64,000 bases of DNA from Saprospiraceae bacterium (GTDB lineage: Bacteria > Bacteroidota > Bacteroidia > Chitinophagales > Saprospiraceae), in NCBI GenBank assembly GCA_016714785.1, contig JADKCC010000002.1, positions 434,001 through 498,000 of the forward strand, written 5' to 3'. Below the pieces are notes generated by a model, which saw only the letters and a program-made list of their open reading frames with translations, was not told the DNA's origin and did not search any database. The position numbers and the translations under genes are program-made. Shown piece by piece: positions 1 to 9,141 of the stretch. Every line of letters starts with the position of its first letter. Position 1 is the first letter of the stretch.

Positions 1-1
1 T

Positions 2-1396
2 TATAATGTACCAGCCAGAAGGAAATTTCTAAAATCTGATCCAGTAGAACTCAAACATATCATGGACGAGTTTCATCGAGTAGCCTTGGCAAATTCAGAT
101 ATTTATTTTACTTTTCACCACAATGGCAATGAGGTATATCATCTACCCAAAGGTAATCTTAAACAAAGAATAATAGGCGTCTGCGGCAAACATATAAATG
201 ATAAATTGGTACCCCTCAATGAAGAGACCGAAGTGGCAACATTCACAGGATTTGCTGGCAAACCTGATGCTGCACGCAAAACACAAGGAGATCAATTCAT
301 ATTTGTCAATAAAAGATTTATAAAAAGTAACTACCTTAACCATGCAGTAAGGGCAGCTTATGAAGACCTTTTGGCTAAAGATATGTATCCGATTTATTTT
401 TTATTTTTGGAAATAGACCCAGCAAATATTGATATCAATGTGCACCCTACCAAAACAGAAATTAAATTTGAAGATGAAAGGTTGATATACAATTATTTGA
501 GAGTCAGCCTGAAACATAGTTTAGGTCAATATAGTATAGGTACTATGCTTGACTTCAATGTAGATCAAAATTTTGCGTATAAATTTTCTTCGGAAGCTAG
601 CAATAAAGGTAATTCTGATGGATTTGAAAAAGGAAGAGAGACGTATTCTATAGAAAGAGAAGCAAGATTTCGGCCAGGGCAAGAACAAGTCAAAGGTTGG
701 GAAGATATTTACAAAAGTATGCAAGAAATAAGTATCCCAGATCAATCTTCGGCGCACATTGAGGTACAGACCATGGAGAGTGAAGCTTTCCAATTGTCGG
801 GTGATGAAGCCTATGCTGCCAAATCTATATCATCCAAAGAACCTTACCAACTCCATGGGTCTTATATTTTACATCAAGTCAAGTCCGGGATGATGTTGAT
901 AGATCAGCAAGCAGCTCACGAACGCATTCTCTATGAGAAATACTTCGATATGATGAAGAATGGAGAATTTTTAATGCAAAAGGAGCTTTTCCCACGTACA
1001 ATAGAACTTGAACCTGCCAAGAGTACAGTGTTAAAAAGTATTTTGGATAGAGTAAACTCTTTGGGTTTTGAAATGGAAGAGTTTGGTCACCATTCATATA
1101 TCATACATGGTACACCTTCAGGTCTAGATGCCAATATTCCTTTAGATCAACTCATAGAGAAACTTATAAATAGTTATATTGAAAATATAGAGTTTGAATT
1201 GGGAATAGAAGAAAACTTATCTAGATCTATGGCCATTTCATCAGGAATAAAAAAAGGACGCCGACTCGAAAAAGAAGAAATGACATCAATGATTGATCAG
1301 CTTTTTGCTTGCCAATTGCCATATAAAAGTCCTTCTGGAAAGAATTGTTTCATCATTATAGAACATGATGAGCTAATCAAACGTTTTAATCAGTAA
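2..1396 (+). CDS. mutL: DNA mismatch repair protein MutL, C-terminal part (5' truncated by window edge)
   Basis: MutL couples MutS mismatch recognition to strand removal. The frame is already open at base 2 and reads NVPARRKFLKS, the conserved end of the GHKL ATPase domain, so the N-terminal third lies outside the window. Next come the transducer domain (YLNHAVRAAYEDLL, then VHPTKTEIKF), a variable charged linker, and the dimerisation/endonuclease domain with DQQAAHERILYE. That fits the DQHA(X)2E(X)4E endonuclease motif with His replaced by Gln. The C-terminal FACQLPYKSPSGK matches the metal-site region of nicking-type MutL, as expected for a bacterium without MutH. The ATG at 62 is internal and is not the real start. 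The rhomboid gene follows after 16 bp. Confidence 0.95.
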   Translation, partial: YNVPARRKFLKSDPVELKHIMDEFHRVALANSDIYFTFHHNGNEVYHLPKGNLKQRIIGVCGKHINDKLVPLNEETEVATFTGFAGKPDAARKTQGDQFIFVNKRFIKSNYLNHAVRAAYEDLLAKDMYPIYFLFLEIDPANIDINVHPTKTEIKFEDERLIYNYLRVSLKHSLGQYSIGTMLDFNVDQNFAYKFSSEASNKGNSDGFEKGRETYSIEREARFRPGQEQVKGWEDIYKSMQEISIPDQSSAHIEVQTMESEAFQLSGDEAYAAKSISSKEPYQLHGSYILHQVKSGMMLIDQQAAHERILYEKYFDMMKNGEFLMQKELFPRTIELEPAKSTVLKSILDRVNSLGFEMEEFGHHSYIIHGTPSGLDANIPLDQLIEKLINSYIENIEFELGIEENLSRSMAISSGIKKGRRLEKEEMTSMIDQLFACQLPYKSPSGKNCFIIIEHDELIKRFNQ

Positions 1397-1412
1397 ATAA
1401 TTTCATCAGTAT

Positions 1413-2015
1413 ATGATGCACAGAGTAACCGAAGTAGTAAAGAATTTGATGATTATCAATGTGATCATATTTTTTGCTGTAAAATATCTGATTCCTTATC
1501 CAGGGATCGACAGATTTTTTATGCTAGTTACCCCTGGAATGGAATTTTTAGATGGTGATATTGTTTATAAGTTCGAACCAGTCCAGATAGTTACGCACAT
1601 GTTTATGCATGGCGATGAAAAACATTTGCTATTCAATATGTTAGGACTTTATTTTTTAGGACCATGGGTTGAATCAGCATTAGGTCCCAAACGATTCTTA
1701 ATAATGTACCTAGCCTGTGGTTTTGTAGCATCAATAGCACAAGTTTTTTTCACACAAGGCATCATAGTTGGAGCTTCTGGGGCTGTTTATGGAGTTTTGG
1801 CAGCATTTGCTACTATGTTTCCCAATATGGAATTGATGCTCCTTTTTCCTCCTATACCAATCAAAGCTAAATACATGGCTATAGGTTTAATTGCAATTGG
1901 ATTATACAGTGGTTTTTCAGGAATGCAGGCTGGAATAGGCCACTTTGCTCATGTAGGTGGAGCTATTTTTGGATTTTTGCTGATCAAATACTGGAAAATG
2001 GATAATTTGCGTTAA
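1413..2015 (+). CDS. Rhomboid family intramembrane serine protease (first of tandem pair)
   Basis: Six-helix inner-membrane serine protease of 200 residues that cleaves substrates inside the bilayer. The catalytic serine lies in GASGAVYG (S122) and the catalytic histidine in HFAHVGGA (H180). An upstream HLLFNMLGLYFLG stretch matches the conserved H/N helix, where N75 would help form the oxyanion hole. Hydrophobic segments cover most of the chain and there is no added soluble domain. It lies 16 bp after mutL and 16 bp before a second rhomboid gene, so the three probably share a transcript. The family is certain; the substrate is not deducible from sequence. Confidence 0.93.
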   Translation: MMHRVTEVVKNLMIINVIIFFAVKYLIPYPGIDRFFMLVTPGMEFLDGDIVYKFEPVQIVTHMFMHGDEKHLLFNMLGLYFLGPWVESALGPKRFLIMYLACGFVASIAQVFFTQGIIVGASGAVYGVLAAFATMFPNMELMLLFPPIPIKAKYMAIGLIAIGLYSGFSGMQAGIGHFAHVGGAIFGFLLIKYWKMDNLR

Positions 2016-2031
2016 AACTAATATAAAAAAT

Positions 2032-2916
2032 ATGTTTAGATCGATAGCAGACGATATAAAGTCAAGTTTTGATTATGGCAACATGATCGTAAAACTCATT
2101 ATTATTAATATTGCTGTTTTTGTTATCACAGCACTACTATCAGCATTTTTTCCATTATTTTATGCCACTAATATACTTCCATATATTGCTATACCAGGAG
2201 ATTTGATTACACTCCTTTATAGACCTTGGACAATCGTTACTCACATGTTTTTGCATGATGGGTTATGGCATTTGATCGGTAATATGATTACGCTTTATTG
2301 GTTTGGAAACATAGCAGGAGATCTGTTGGGAGACAAAAAAATACTACCTGTTTATATTTTGGGTGGTCTTATGGGTGCCTTATTTTACATCTTATCGTAT
2401 CAATTTTTGCCTAATATTGGTGTTTTTGCATTAGGTGCTTCAGCTGCTGTATTGGCTATTGTTTTTACAGCAGTGGCTACGGCGCCTGATTATGTGGTAA
2501 GTCTTGTGCTCCTAGGTGATGTAAGAATTAAGTTTATTGGTTTAGTGATTTTATTTTTAGATATCATTGGTACACAAAGCAATATCAATTCTGGCGGCCA
2601 TATTGCGCATCTAGGTGGTACGTTATTTGGGTTTTTGTTTGTGTATCTTTTGAGGAGTGGCAGAGATTTGTCTTTATCTTTTAATAATTTTATAGATTTT
2701 ATAACCTTTAAAAAGAGAGAAAGGCCAAAAAGAAAAACTACACTAAAAGTAGCTCATAGAGCCGAAAATTTTCAGCAAAAAGCGACTAAAACATCTAGTT
2801 CGAAAACAGATATTTCAATAAGAGTGGACGAAATATTGGACAAGATAAAGCAGAAAGGATACGACAGTCTTACAGATGAAGAAAAAGAAGTATTATACCA
2901 TGCTAGCAAAAATTAA
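2032..2916 (+). CDS. Rhomboid family intramembrane serine protease with C-terminal DUF6576-like tail (second of pair)
   Basis: A 294-residue rhomboid with the catalytic serine in GASAAVLA (S137) and histidine in HIAHLGGT (H193). HMFLHDGLWHLIGNMITLYWFG is the conserved early helix. Unlike its neighbour it has a cytoplasmic tail of about 85 residues: a basic linker (KKRERPKRK), then DEILDKIKQKGYDSL followed by TDEEKEVL. That terminal block recurs at the end of Bacteroidota rhomboids and is usually called DUF6576. The tail may dock a partner or regulate the enzyme (inference). It is 16 bp downstream of the shorter paralogue. Confidence 0.93.
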   Translation: MFRSIADDIKSSFDYGNMIVKLIIINIAVFVITALLSAFFPLFYATNILPYIAIPGDLITLLYRPWTIVTHMFLHDGLWHLIGNMITLYWFGNIAGDLLGDKKILPVYILGGLMGALFYILSYQFLPNIGVFALGASAAVLAIVFTAVATAPDYVVSLVLLGDVRIKFIGLVILFLDIIGTQSNINSGGHIAHLGGTLFGFLFVYLLRSGRDLSLSFNNFIDFITFKKRERPKRKTTLKVAHRAENFQQKATKTSSSKTDISIRVDEILDKIKQKGYDSLTDEEKEVLYHASKN

Positions 2917-2919
2917 TCT

Positions 2920-3999
2920 GTGAAATTTTTCGATAGGACCATATTATTGATAAATTTGGGAGTCATTTTGGCTACCTTTCTTGCATATTTAGCTCCAAAT
3001 ATCGATCCTGAACTTACGTGGACTATATCTTTTTTCGGATTGTTTTATCCTGTCTTATTGATAATTAATGTGCTTTTTATCTTCTATTGGTTATTCAAAA
3101 AGCCAAAATATTTATGGCCTTCCGTACTATGTATCGCCTTAGGATGGAGTCAAGTAAAGGGTTTTATATCATTTAAAGACCAAAAACCAGAAACAACTGA
3201 TGAAACAATCTCTGTTATGTCATACAATATAAGTAACGCTTCTTATGGGTATGACAAAAGGAAAAAAAACCGCGATATTAAAAAAGAGGCTTTTATTGAT
3301 TTCTTAAAACAATACAAGGAGACAGATATATTTTGTATTCAGGAAGTGGGTGATTATGCTTTTGATATTTTAAAAAAAACTTTTCCAAATCATCATCTTT
3401 ATTATAAAGAGAAAGGTGCTGTTATACTTTCTAAGCATCGGTTTCTCAATAAAGGTGAAGTAGATTTCGGGACAAAAACCAACTCCTGTCTTTGGGCCGA
3501 TATTAAATTAAGTTTTGATACTATCCGTGTGTACAGTTTTCATCTACAATCCAACCAAATAAGTAGAGATGCCGAAAAATTGGCCAATCAAAAAGAGTTA
3601 GACCAAAAACAAGCTTGGTATGACATCAAAGGCATGTTAAGAAAATTTAGAAATAAACATTTACAGAGGAGCAGACAAGCTGAAAAGATAGCAGCTCATA
3701 TCAAAAAAAGTCCTTATAAAATCATAATGGGTGGTGACTTGAATGATCCACCACAGTCTTATACTTACCATGTATTCTCTTCCTTAGCAAAAGATACTTT
3801 TAGAGAACGTGGTTCAGGCATCGGAACGACTTATGCCGGGAGAATACCTTTATTGCGAATTGATTATATATTTGCAGACAATGCACTAGAAGTCTCGACT
3901 TTTGATATCATTAAAGATCATTTTTCTGATCATTATTCAGTTGTAGCTACTATAGAATGGTCAGACACCGATAATGATAAAACTGAAAATGCAGATTAA
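2920..3999 (+). CDS. Membrane-anchored endonuclease/exonuclease/phosphatase (EEP) family protein
   Basis: 359 residues with a GTG start 3 bp after the rhomboid stop, implying translational coupling. The first ~85 residues hold two or three hydrophobic helices; the rest is one EEP metal-dependent phosphohydrolase domain. Visible motifs are SYNISN (Asn ligand), CIQEVGD (Glu metal ligand), GGDLNDPP (Asp/Asn pair), RIDYIFAD and SDHYSV (catalytic Asp-His). EEP enzymes cut phosphodiesters in nucleic acids, inositol phosphates or phospholipids, so the substrate cannot be named. Membrane anchoring suggests a lipid or envelope substrate (inference). Confidence 0.9.
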   Translation: MKFFDRTILLINLGVILATFLAYLAPNIDPELTWTISFFGLFYPVLLIINVLFIFYWLFKKPKYLWPSVLCIALGWSQVKGFISFKDQKPETTDETISVMSYNISNASYGYDKRKKNRDIKKEAFIDFLKQYKETDIFCIQEVGDYAFDILKKTFPNHHLYYKEKGAVILSKHRFLNKGEVDFGTKTNSCLWADIKLSFDTIRVYSFHLQSNQISRDAEKLANQKELDQKQAWYDIKGMLRKFRNKHLQRSRQAEKIAAHIKKSPYKIIMGGDLNDPPQSYTYHVFSSLAKDTFRERGSGIGTTYAGRIPLLRIDYIFADNALEVSTFDIIKDHFSDHYSVVATIEWSDTDNDKTENAD

Positions 4000-4034
4000 A
4001 AAGGATCATTATTAAAATGTTAACATAATATATC

Positions 4035-5048
4035 ATGACAGAAGTATTAGAAATTGCCAAAAAATCACTCTTTAAAAAAGGATTTCTTGACATGGATATC
4101 GACCCAACTTTGGATCTAGTTGAAGAAATTAATAAACTAAAAAAAGTAAAAAATGCTATTATTTTGGCGCATTATTATCAGGAGTCAGAGATCCAAGATG
4201 TAGCTGATTATATTGGTGATAGTCTGGGATTATCACAAAAGGCGGAGAGTACTGATGCAGAAATGATCGTATTTGCCGGTGTACATTTTATGGCTGAAAC
4301 CGCCAAAATGCTCAATCCACATAAAAAAGTAGTACTTCCTGATCTAAATGCAGGATGTTCACTTGCAGACAGTTGTCCCGCTCCTATATTTAAAAAATTT
4401 AAGGAAAAATATCCTGATCATGTAGTAGTCAGTTATATCAATTGTACTGCCGAGCTTAAGACACTTACCGATATATGTTGTACATCTTCCAATGCGGAAG
4501 TGATCATCAATAGTATTCCATCAGATAAAGGCATTATCTTTGCCCCTGACAAAAATCTTGGTGCTTATCTGATCAAAAAGACAGGTAGAGAAATGATTCT
4601 TTGGGATGGCGCTTGTATGGTTCATGAGATATTTTCAAGAGAAAAAATTACCAAACTAAAACACCGAAATCCAGAAGCTAAATTTATAGCTCATCCTGAA
4701 TGTGAAGAGCATATCCTAGAAATGGCTGACTTTATAGGCTCCACATCTCAAATGCTAAAATTTACCCAAGAAGATGAGTCTTGCACTTTTATAGTCGGTA
4801 CTGAAGCTGGTATTATTCACCAAATGGAGTTGGCTTCACCTGACAAAACATTTATTCCAGCTCCACCTGAAAATAATTGTGCTTGCAATGAGTGCCCACA
4901 CATGAGACTCAACTCATTAGAAAAACTTTATTTGAGTATGAAATATGAATTGCCTGAAATACTTTTGGATGATTGGATAGTAGAAAAAGGTAGAAAATGT
5001 ATAGATGCCATGTTGGATATTAGTGCCAAAGCAGGTTTTAAAGCTTAG
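4035..5048 (+). CDS. nadA: Quinolinate synthase NadA
   Basis: Condenses iminoaspartate with dihydroxyacetone phosphate to quinolinate in de novo NAD synthesis. It is a [4Fe-4S] enzyme of three similar domains; the cluster cysteines lie in NAGCSLADSCP, DICCTSSNA and CNECPHMRLNSL. ILAHYYQ near the N terminus and HPECEEH in domain three are also family signatures. The 337-residue length is normal. nadB and nadC are not in this window. The gene converges on the transketolase gene, with a shared hairpin between them. Confidence 0.97.
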   Translation: MTEVLEIAKKSLFKKGFLDMDIDPTLDLVEEINKLKKVKNAIILAHYYQESEIQDVADYIGDSLGLSQKAESTDAEMIVFAGVHFMAETAKMLNPHKKVVLPDLNAGCSLADSCPAPIFKKFKEKYPDHVVVSYINCTAELKTLTDICCTSSNAEVIINSIPSDKGIIFAPDKNLGAYLIKKTGREMILWDGACMVHEIFSREKITKLKHRNPEAKFIAHPECEEHILEMADFIGSTSQMLKFTQEDESCTFIVGTEAGIIHQMELASPDKTFIPAPPENNCACNECPHMRLNSLEKLYLSMKYELPEILLDDWIVEKGRKCIDAMLDISAKAGFKA

Positions 5049-5069
5049 ATTTTTAAGAAGTATAAATTA

Positions 5070-5112
5070 GAGACAAAAGTATTATGTAAACATTGCACAA
5101 TACTTTTGTCTC
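5070..5112. terminator. Bidirectional terminator hairpin between nadA and transketolase
   Basis: A perfect 14 bp inverted repeat, GAGACAAAAGTATT at 5070-5083 and its complement at 5099-5112, with a 15 nt loop. It lies between two convergent genes, which is where a shared terminator is expected. No long T-tract follows on either strand, so part of the call rests on position. Confidence 0.7.
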
Positions 5113-5131
5113 GATAATACAACTGATATTG

Positions 5132-7171
5132 TTATAAGTTATTTAACAAATCTATTACTTGCTTTACAACATTCTCTACCGTGTATCCAAATTTTTCATC
5201 CAATATAGGATATGGAGCAGAGTATCCAAAATGAGTCATACCGAATATGCGTCCATTATCTTTGATTAGACTTTCTAACGTAACTGGAAGCCCAGCTGTG
5301 AGACCAAATACCGGTACATCATTGGGCAAAATACTGTGTTGATAATGTTTGTCTTGTGCTTTGAAAATTCCTTCAGAAGGCACAGAAACAACTCTTACTC
5401 GGAGTTTGTGCTTTTGTTCCAAGGTAGGTGTAGCGTCAATTAATGTCGCGACTTCAGAACCATTGGCCAATAAGATAATATCGGCATCATCACTCGATTG
5501 ATATACTATATAAGCTCCTTTATTCAATCCCTTACTTTCTTCTAGTCGGTTGTTACCGATAGCTGGAATATCTTTTATGTTTTGTCTGGAAAGAATCATA
5601 CCGCTCGGTCTGTCATTTGTATTGAGCATCAATTCCCAACTACTTACAGTCTCTGCACTATCACCAGGTCTTAAAGCAACAAAAGACGCCTTACCCGAGT
5701 GATTTTTTAATTTTTCTAATAGTCTCAATTGTGCTTCATGTTCTATTGGTTGGTGTGTAGGTCCATCTTCACCCACTCTGAATGCATCGTGTGTCCAAAT
5801 AAATTTGACAGGCTGTTCCATTAGTGCAGCTACTCTAAGTACAGGTTTCATATAATCAGAAAATGCAAAAAACGTAGCACAAACTGGAATTATTCCTCCA
5901 TGAAGTGCCATACCAGTACTCAATGCAGCCATCGTAAGTTCTGACACTCCAGCTTGTAAAAATGCTCCTGAAAAATCATGATGAGTAAATGCTTTGGTCT
6001 TTTTCAGAAATCCATCTGTCATATCACTATTCGAAAGGTCTGCTGAGGCTACTATCATATTACCCACATTATCAGCAAGGTAACCTAAAACTCTTGAAGA
6101 TGCATTACGGGTAGCATCATTTTCAGTAAGCGCAATATGATTCCAATCCAATTTTGGTAAATTTCCACTTAGATACTGGTCTAATATTGCAGCTTTTTCT
6201 GGATGCTCTAGTTTCCATTTAGCCAAAGCCGTTCGTTTTACTGCAACATCATTTCTTTTTTTATCTAAAACTACTGAATAATAAGCCGCAACATCAGGAA
6301 ATATTAAAAATGGATTATCAACATCGCCACCTAAGTTATTTATGGTACCGCTATATGATGCTTTTGATTTTCCTAGAGGCTTACCATGTGTTTCCACTTG
6401 ACCTTCGTACGAAGAACCATCTTCTTTTATAGCGCCCTTACCCATGATAGTCCTACCTATGATAAGTGAGGGTTTGTCAGTTTCAGCTTGACAAGACTTA
6501 ATCGCATTTCTTATCTGATTTTCATCATTTCCATCAATTTCTATAACGTGCCAATGCCAACTCTCATATTTTTTAGCTGTGTCTTCTGATGTTACTTCTC
6601 CTACTTTGGTAGATAACTGCACATCATTTGCATCATAAAACATGATGATATTTCCTAAGCCTAAGTATCCAGCTATACGACCTACACCTTGAGATATTTC
6701 TTCTTGAATACCACCGTCTGAGATGTAGATGTATGAATAGTGGCTCATCCATTCTCCAAATCTCGTTGCTAAAAATCGCTCTGCAATAGCTGCGCCAGCT
6801 CCGAATGCATGACCCAATCCAAGTGGTCCAGAAGTATTTTCAATGCCTCTTTTTATATCTATTTCTGGATGTCCTGGAGTGAAACTTTTCCATTGCCGAA
6901 ATTGTTTCAAATCTTCCATGGTTAAAAACCCACATAAAGTAAGCTGAGCGTACAACATAGCTGACATGTGACCTGGATCCAAAAAAAATCGGTCTCTAAA
7001 TGCCCATGATGCGTCATCTGGATCAAAATTTAAAAACTCACTATAAAGAATATGAATAAAATCAGCTCCTCCCATAGCTCCTCCAGGATGTCCCGAAGCT
7101 GCTTTTTCTACCATTGCGGCAGATAAAATTCTGATATTGTCGGCTGAACGTAATGCAATTGATTTGGACAC
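5132..7171 (-). CDS. Transketolase (single-chain)
   Basis: Thiamine-diphosphate enzyme that moves two-carbon ketol units in the non-oxidative pentose phosphate pathway. The 679 residues include ASGHPGGAMGG (substrate phosphate site), the TPP segment around SDGGIQEEISQG...FYDAND, GPTHQPIEHEAQLR in the pyrimidine domain (catalytic Glu just upstream in VGEDGPTH), and a C-terminal transketolase domain. The usual GDG that opens the TPP motif reads SDGG here. That looks like a Bacteroidota subfamily trait rather than a lesion, because the surrounding sequence is well kept. The start is 27 nt downstream of a -7 box. Confidence 0.93.
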   Translation of the reverse strand: MSKSIALRSADNIRILSAAMVEKAASGHPGGAMGGADFIHILYSEFLNFDPDDASWAFRDRFFLDPGHMSAMLYAQLTLCGFLTMEDLKQFRQWKSFTPGHPEIDIKRGIENTSGPLGLGHAFGAGAAIAERFLATRFGEWMSHYSYIYISDGGIQEEISQGVGRIAGYLGLGNIIMFYDANDVQLSTKVGEVTSEDTAKKYESWHWHVIEIDGNDENQIRNAIKSCQAETDKPSLIIGRTIMGKGAIKEDGSSYEGQVETHGKPLGKSKASYSGTINNLGGDVDNPFLIFPDVAAYYSVVLDKKRNDVAVKRTALAKWKLEHPEKAAILDQYLSGNLPKLDWNHIALTENDATRNASSRVLGYLADNVGNMIVASADLSNSDMTDGFLKKTKAFTHHDFSGAFLQAGVSELTMAALSTGMALHGGIIPVCATFFAFSDYMKPVLRVAALMEQPVKFIWTHDAFRVGEDGPTHQPIEHEAQLRLLEKLKNHSGKASFVALRPGDSAETVSSWELMLNTNDRPSGMILSRQNIKDIPAIGNNRLEESKGLNKGAYIVYQSSDDADIILLANGSEVATLIDATPTLEQKHKLRVRVVSVPSEGIFKAQDKHYQHSILPNDVPVFGLTAGLPVTLESLIKDNGRIFGMTHFGYSAPYPILDEKFGYTVENVVKQVIDLLNNL

Positions 7172-7197
7172 TATAATGTTGATTTGATTTAGGTTGC

Positions 7198-7205
7198 AAA
7201 AGTAA
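7198..7205 (-). promoter_or_regulatory. -7 promoter box TACTTTTG for transketolase
   Basis: On the minus strand TACTTTTG fits the Bacteroidota -7 consensus TAnnTTTG and ends 27 nt before the transketolase ATG. No clear TTG -33 element is visible. Confidence 0.6.
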
Positions 7206-7343
7206 CAAGAAATTAAAGAAAATTTTATTTGTATTAATAATGATTTAGATAATATTTTAAATGTTTGGTTTTTTAGTTATTAAACTTTGAATTTAGGAAA
7301 TCTTTTATTTTTAAAATGACTTTATTTTAAAGCGTTATTAAAG

Positions 7344-7351
7344 TACCTTTG
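7344..7351 (+). promoter_or_regulatory. -7 promoter box TACCTTTG for folB
   Basis: Matches TAnnTTTG and lies 20 nt before the folB ATG in a very AT-rich 200 bp region shared with the divergent transketolase promoter. Confidence 0.65.
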
Positions 7352-7371
7352 CTATTCAATAATTTTGTTTT

Positions 7372-7722
7372 ATGAAAACTAAAGTAGCAATAAGAGGAGC
7401 AGAATTTTATGCTTATCATGGATTTTATGAGGAAGAAAGAAAGGCTGGTAACACTTTCATCATTGATTCTGAGGTAACGCTTAAAACTTTTGATACTAAC
7501 AATGACAACATCTTGGACACAGTCAATTATGAGCAATTATACACTATCATAAGGCAGGAAATGAGTAATACTCAAAAACTATTGGAAACCGTAGTTTTTA
7601 ACATTATCCAAAGATTTAAAAGTGAGTTGCCAAATATTCTGTCAGCCAGAGTGAAAATGGAAAAAATAGCACCTCAGCTAGGAGGGAAAGTGGCTAAGTC
7701 AGTAGTTGAGATGGAGTTTTGA
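7372..7722 (+). CDS. folB: Dihydroneopterin aldolase
   Basis: Cleaves dihydroneopterin to hydroxymethyl-dihydropterin in folate synthesis. At 116 residues it matches the family length. EFYAYHGFYEEERKAG near the N terminus carries the Tyr/His-Gly-Phe substrate region with the active-site Glu. DTVNYEQLYTII and the C-terminal AQLGGK-like segment (APQLGGKVAKS, with the catalytic Lys) are also family features. It stands alone behind its own promoter. Confidence 0.93.
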   Translation: MKTKVAIRGAEFYAYHGFYEEERKAGNTFIIDSEVTLKTFDTNNDNILDTVNYEQLYTIIRQEMSNTQKLLETVVFNIIQRFKSELPNILSARVKMEKIAPQLGGKVAKSVVEMEF

Positions 7723-7808
7723 TAGAAATATTATAAGAAAATTTTTGAATATGGACAACGATTTATCATAGGTGCTCGTTATAATAACAGAAATAAACAT
7801 GACAATTT

Positions 7809-8471
7809 ATGAAGTATTTATTCCTTTTTTACATGTATCTTATTAGTACATCTTTTAGTTGTTATGATGAATTTGAAAGCGATGGTTCTGAAAGAAATAA
7901 AATCTTAGGTCAAATAAAAAATCAAAATGACCAGCCCTTGGCAGCAATTCCAATAACATTGTTGGGGTATATGAGCGAATCTATAGATAGTAAAATAATG
8001 CAACATGGTATTACCGATGATTATGGACGATTTAGTTTTATATTTTCTGGAAGTAACGCTAAATATTATGTTGCATTTCTAAATAGTAAAAAGATAAAGA
8101 CAAATGCAGTAATACGGGCAGAATATGCTGAAAAAACTATTCTATTTGGACCTGAAAAGTTGTCGAATTTTCAAATCGATTTAACAGAATATGGTAATTT
8201 GGATGAAGGAGTGCCTCTAGAGTTAAGTTGTACTAATAATTTATCTGGATTTTATTACTTTATAGAAATTAAAACTAAAAGCGTTTTGGAACTTTCAGAC
8301 ATCTTGTGGAAATCAAAATATACCCAAATAAAAGTTTATTGTGATAGTTTAAATTCAGTCATAGTGCCTAAAAACAGTAAATTGGCTTTAGCTTACATGG
8401 TAAATTCTGTTTACAACTATGATACTTTGACTATAAAAGATACGCCTGTCAAATATATTTTAAAAAACTAG
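7809..8471 (+). CDS. Putative lipoprotein with carboxypeptidase-like regulatory fold
   Basis: 220 residues. A hydrophobic N terminus ends in STSFSC, a plausible lipobox with Cys18. Residues ~30-100 (ILGQIKNQNDQPLAAIPITLLG ... TDDYGRFSF) look like the beta-sandwich carboxypeptidase regulatory domain common in Bacteroidota surface proteins. The rest has no motif I recognise. It ends 1 bp before the next gene, so the two are probably co-translated as an outer-surface pair. Function unknown. Confidence 0.6.
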   Translation: MKYLFLFYMYLISTSFSCYDEFESDGSERNKILGQIKNQNDQPLAAIPITLLGYMSESIDSKIMQHGITDDYGRFSFIFSGSNAKYYVAFLNSKKIKTNAVIRAEYAEKTILFGPEKLSNFQIDLTEYGNLDEGVPLELSCTNNLSGFYYFIEIKTKSVLELSDILWKSKYTQIKVYCDSLNSVIVPKNSKLALAYMVNSVYNYDTLTIKDTPVKYILKN

Positions 8472-8472
8472 T

Positions 8473-9042
8473 ATGAGGCAGATTTATTTATGTTGTATTT
8501 TTATGATGGTTTTGACTTTAGCTATTAGCCAAGATAAAAAATCATTTAGTTTAGACTTGTCTGTAGGTTATAATACATTTTTCTTTAATAAAAGTAGTAT
8601 TTACGCATCAGCACATGAACATTGGAATGGGTTAAGCATAAAAACGGAAGCTTTACTCTACAATAAATGGTTGGTAGGTGTAGGTTTTTTAACTATCAAT
8701 GCAACCATAAATAATAAATCTGAAATATTCAGTACCGATACTAATTTTGAGAATAGGTTTTTAATTGTAGGATATCACCATAATTTTAAAAATCATTTTG
8801 TGGCTGAACCATTCCTAGGAGTTACTGATGTCAATGGGTCAAATCAAGGGAAATTTGAAGGCGTTGCATTCACTCTAGGTGCACAATTGAAGTACTTTAT
8901 TTCGAAAGGTACTTACGTTTCTTTCACTAATAGTTATGATTATATGGATTTTGATATTAAAGGGCCTGCTGACATTATTGCTAAATTCAATAGAGCACAT
9001 GTTTTTCAAAGCAGTATTAGAATAGGTCAAGTTTTATTTTAA
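8473..9042 (+). CDS. Putative outer-membrane beta-barrel protein
   Basis: 189 residues with a cleavable-type signal (hydrophobic stretch ending ...LAISQD). Alternating hydrophobic/aromatic strands follow (FSLDLSVGYNTFFFNK, GVAFTLGAQLKYFI, VFQSSIRIGQVLF). The chain ends in a Phe, as outer-membrane barrels do. It is immediately downstream of the lipoprotein gene, which suggests a barrel-lipoprotein pair. I do not recognise a specific family. Confidence 0.55.
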   Translation: MRQIYLCCIFMMVLTLAISQDKKSFSLDLSVGYNTFFFNKSSIYASAHEHWNGLSIKTEALLYNKWLVGVGFLTINATINNKSEIFSTDTNFENRFLIVGYHHNFKNHFVAEPFLGVTDVNGSNQGKFEGVAFTLGAQLKYFISKGTYVSFTNSYDYMDFDIKGPADIIAKFNRAHVFQSSIRIGQVLF

Positions 9043-9141
9043 TAGAATACAATTCATGGCAAACTATTATTAATTTAATTCAAATCGAATTTTATTAATT
9101 CTTATGAATATGTTGCATATTTGCGTTTTAAACCAAAATTG

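Noticed and set aside
5070..5112. TACTTTTG boxes in both arms of the nadA/transketolase hairpin as promoters
   Set aside because: They are part of a perfect inverted repeat between convergent genes and point inward with no gene to drive; a terminator explains them better.
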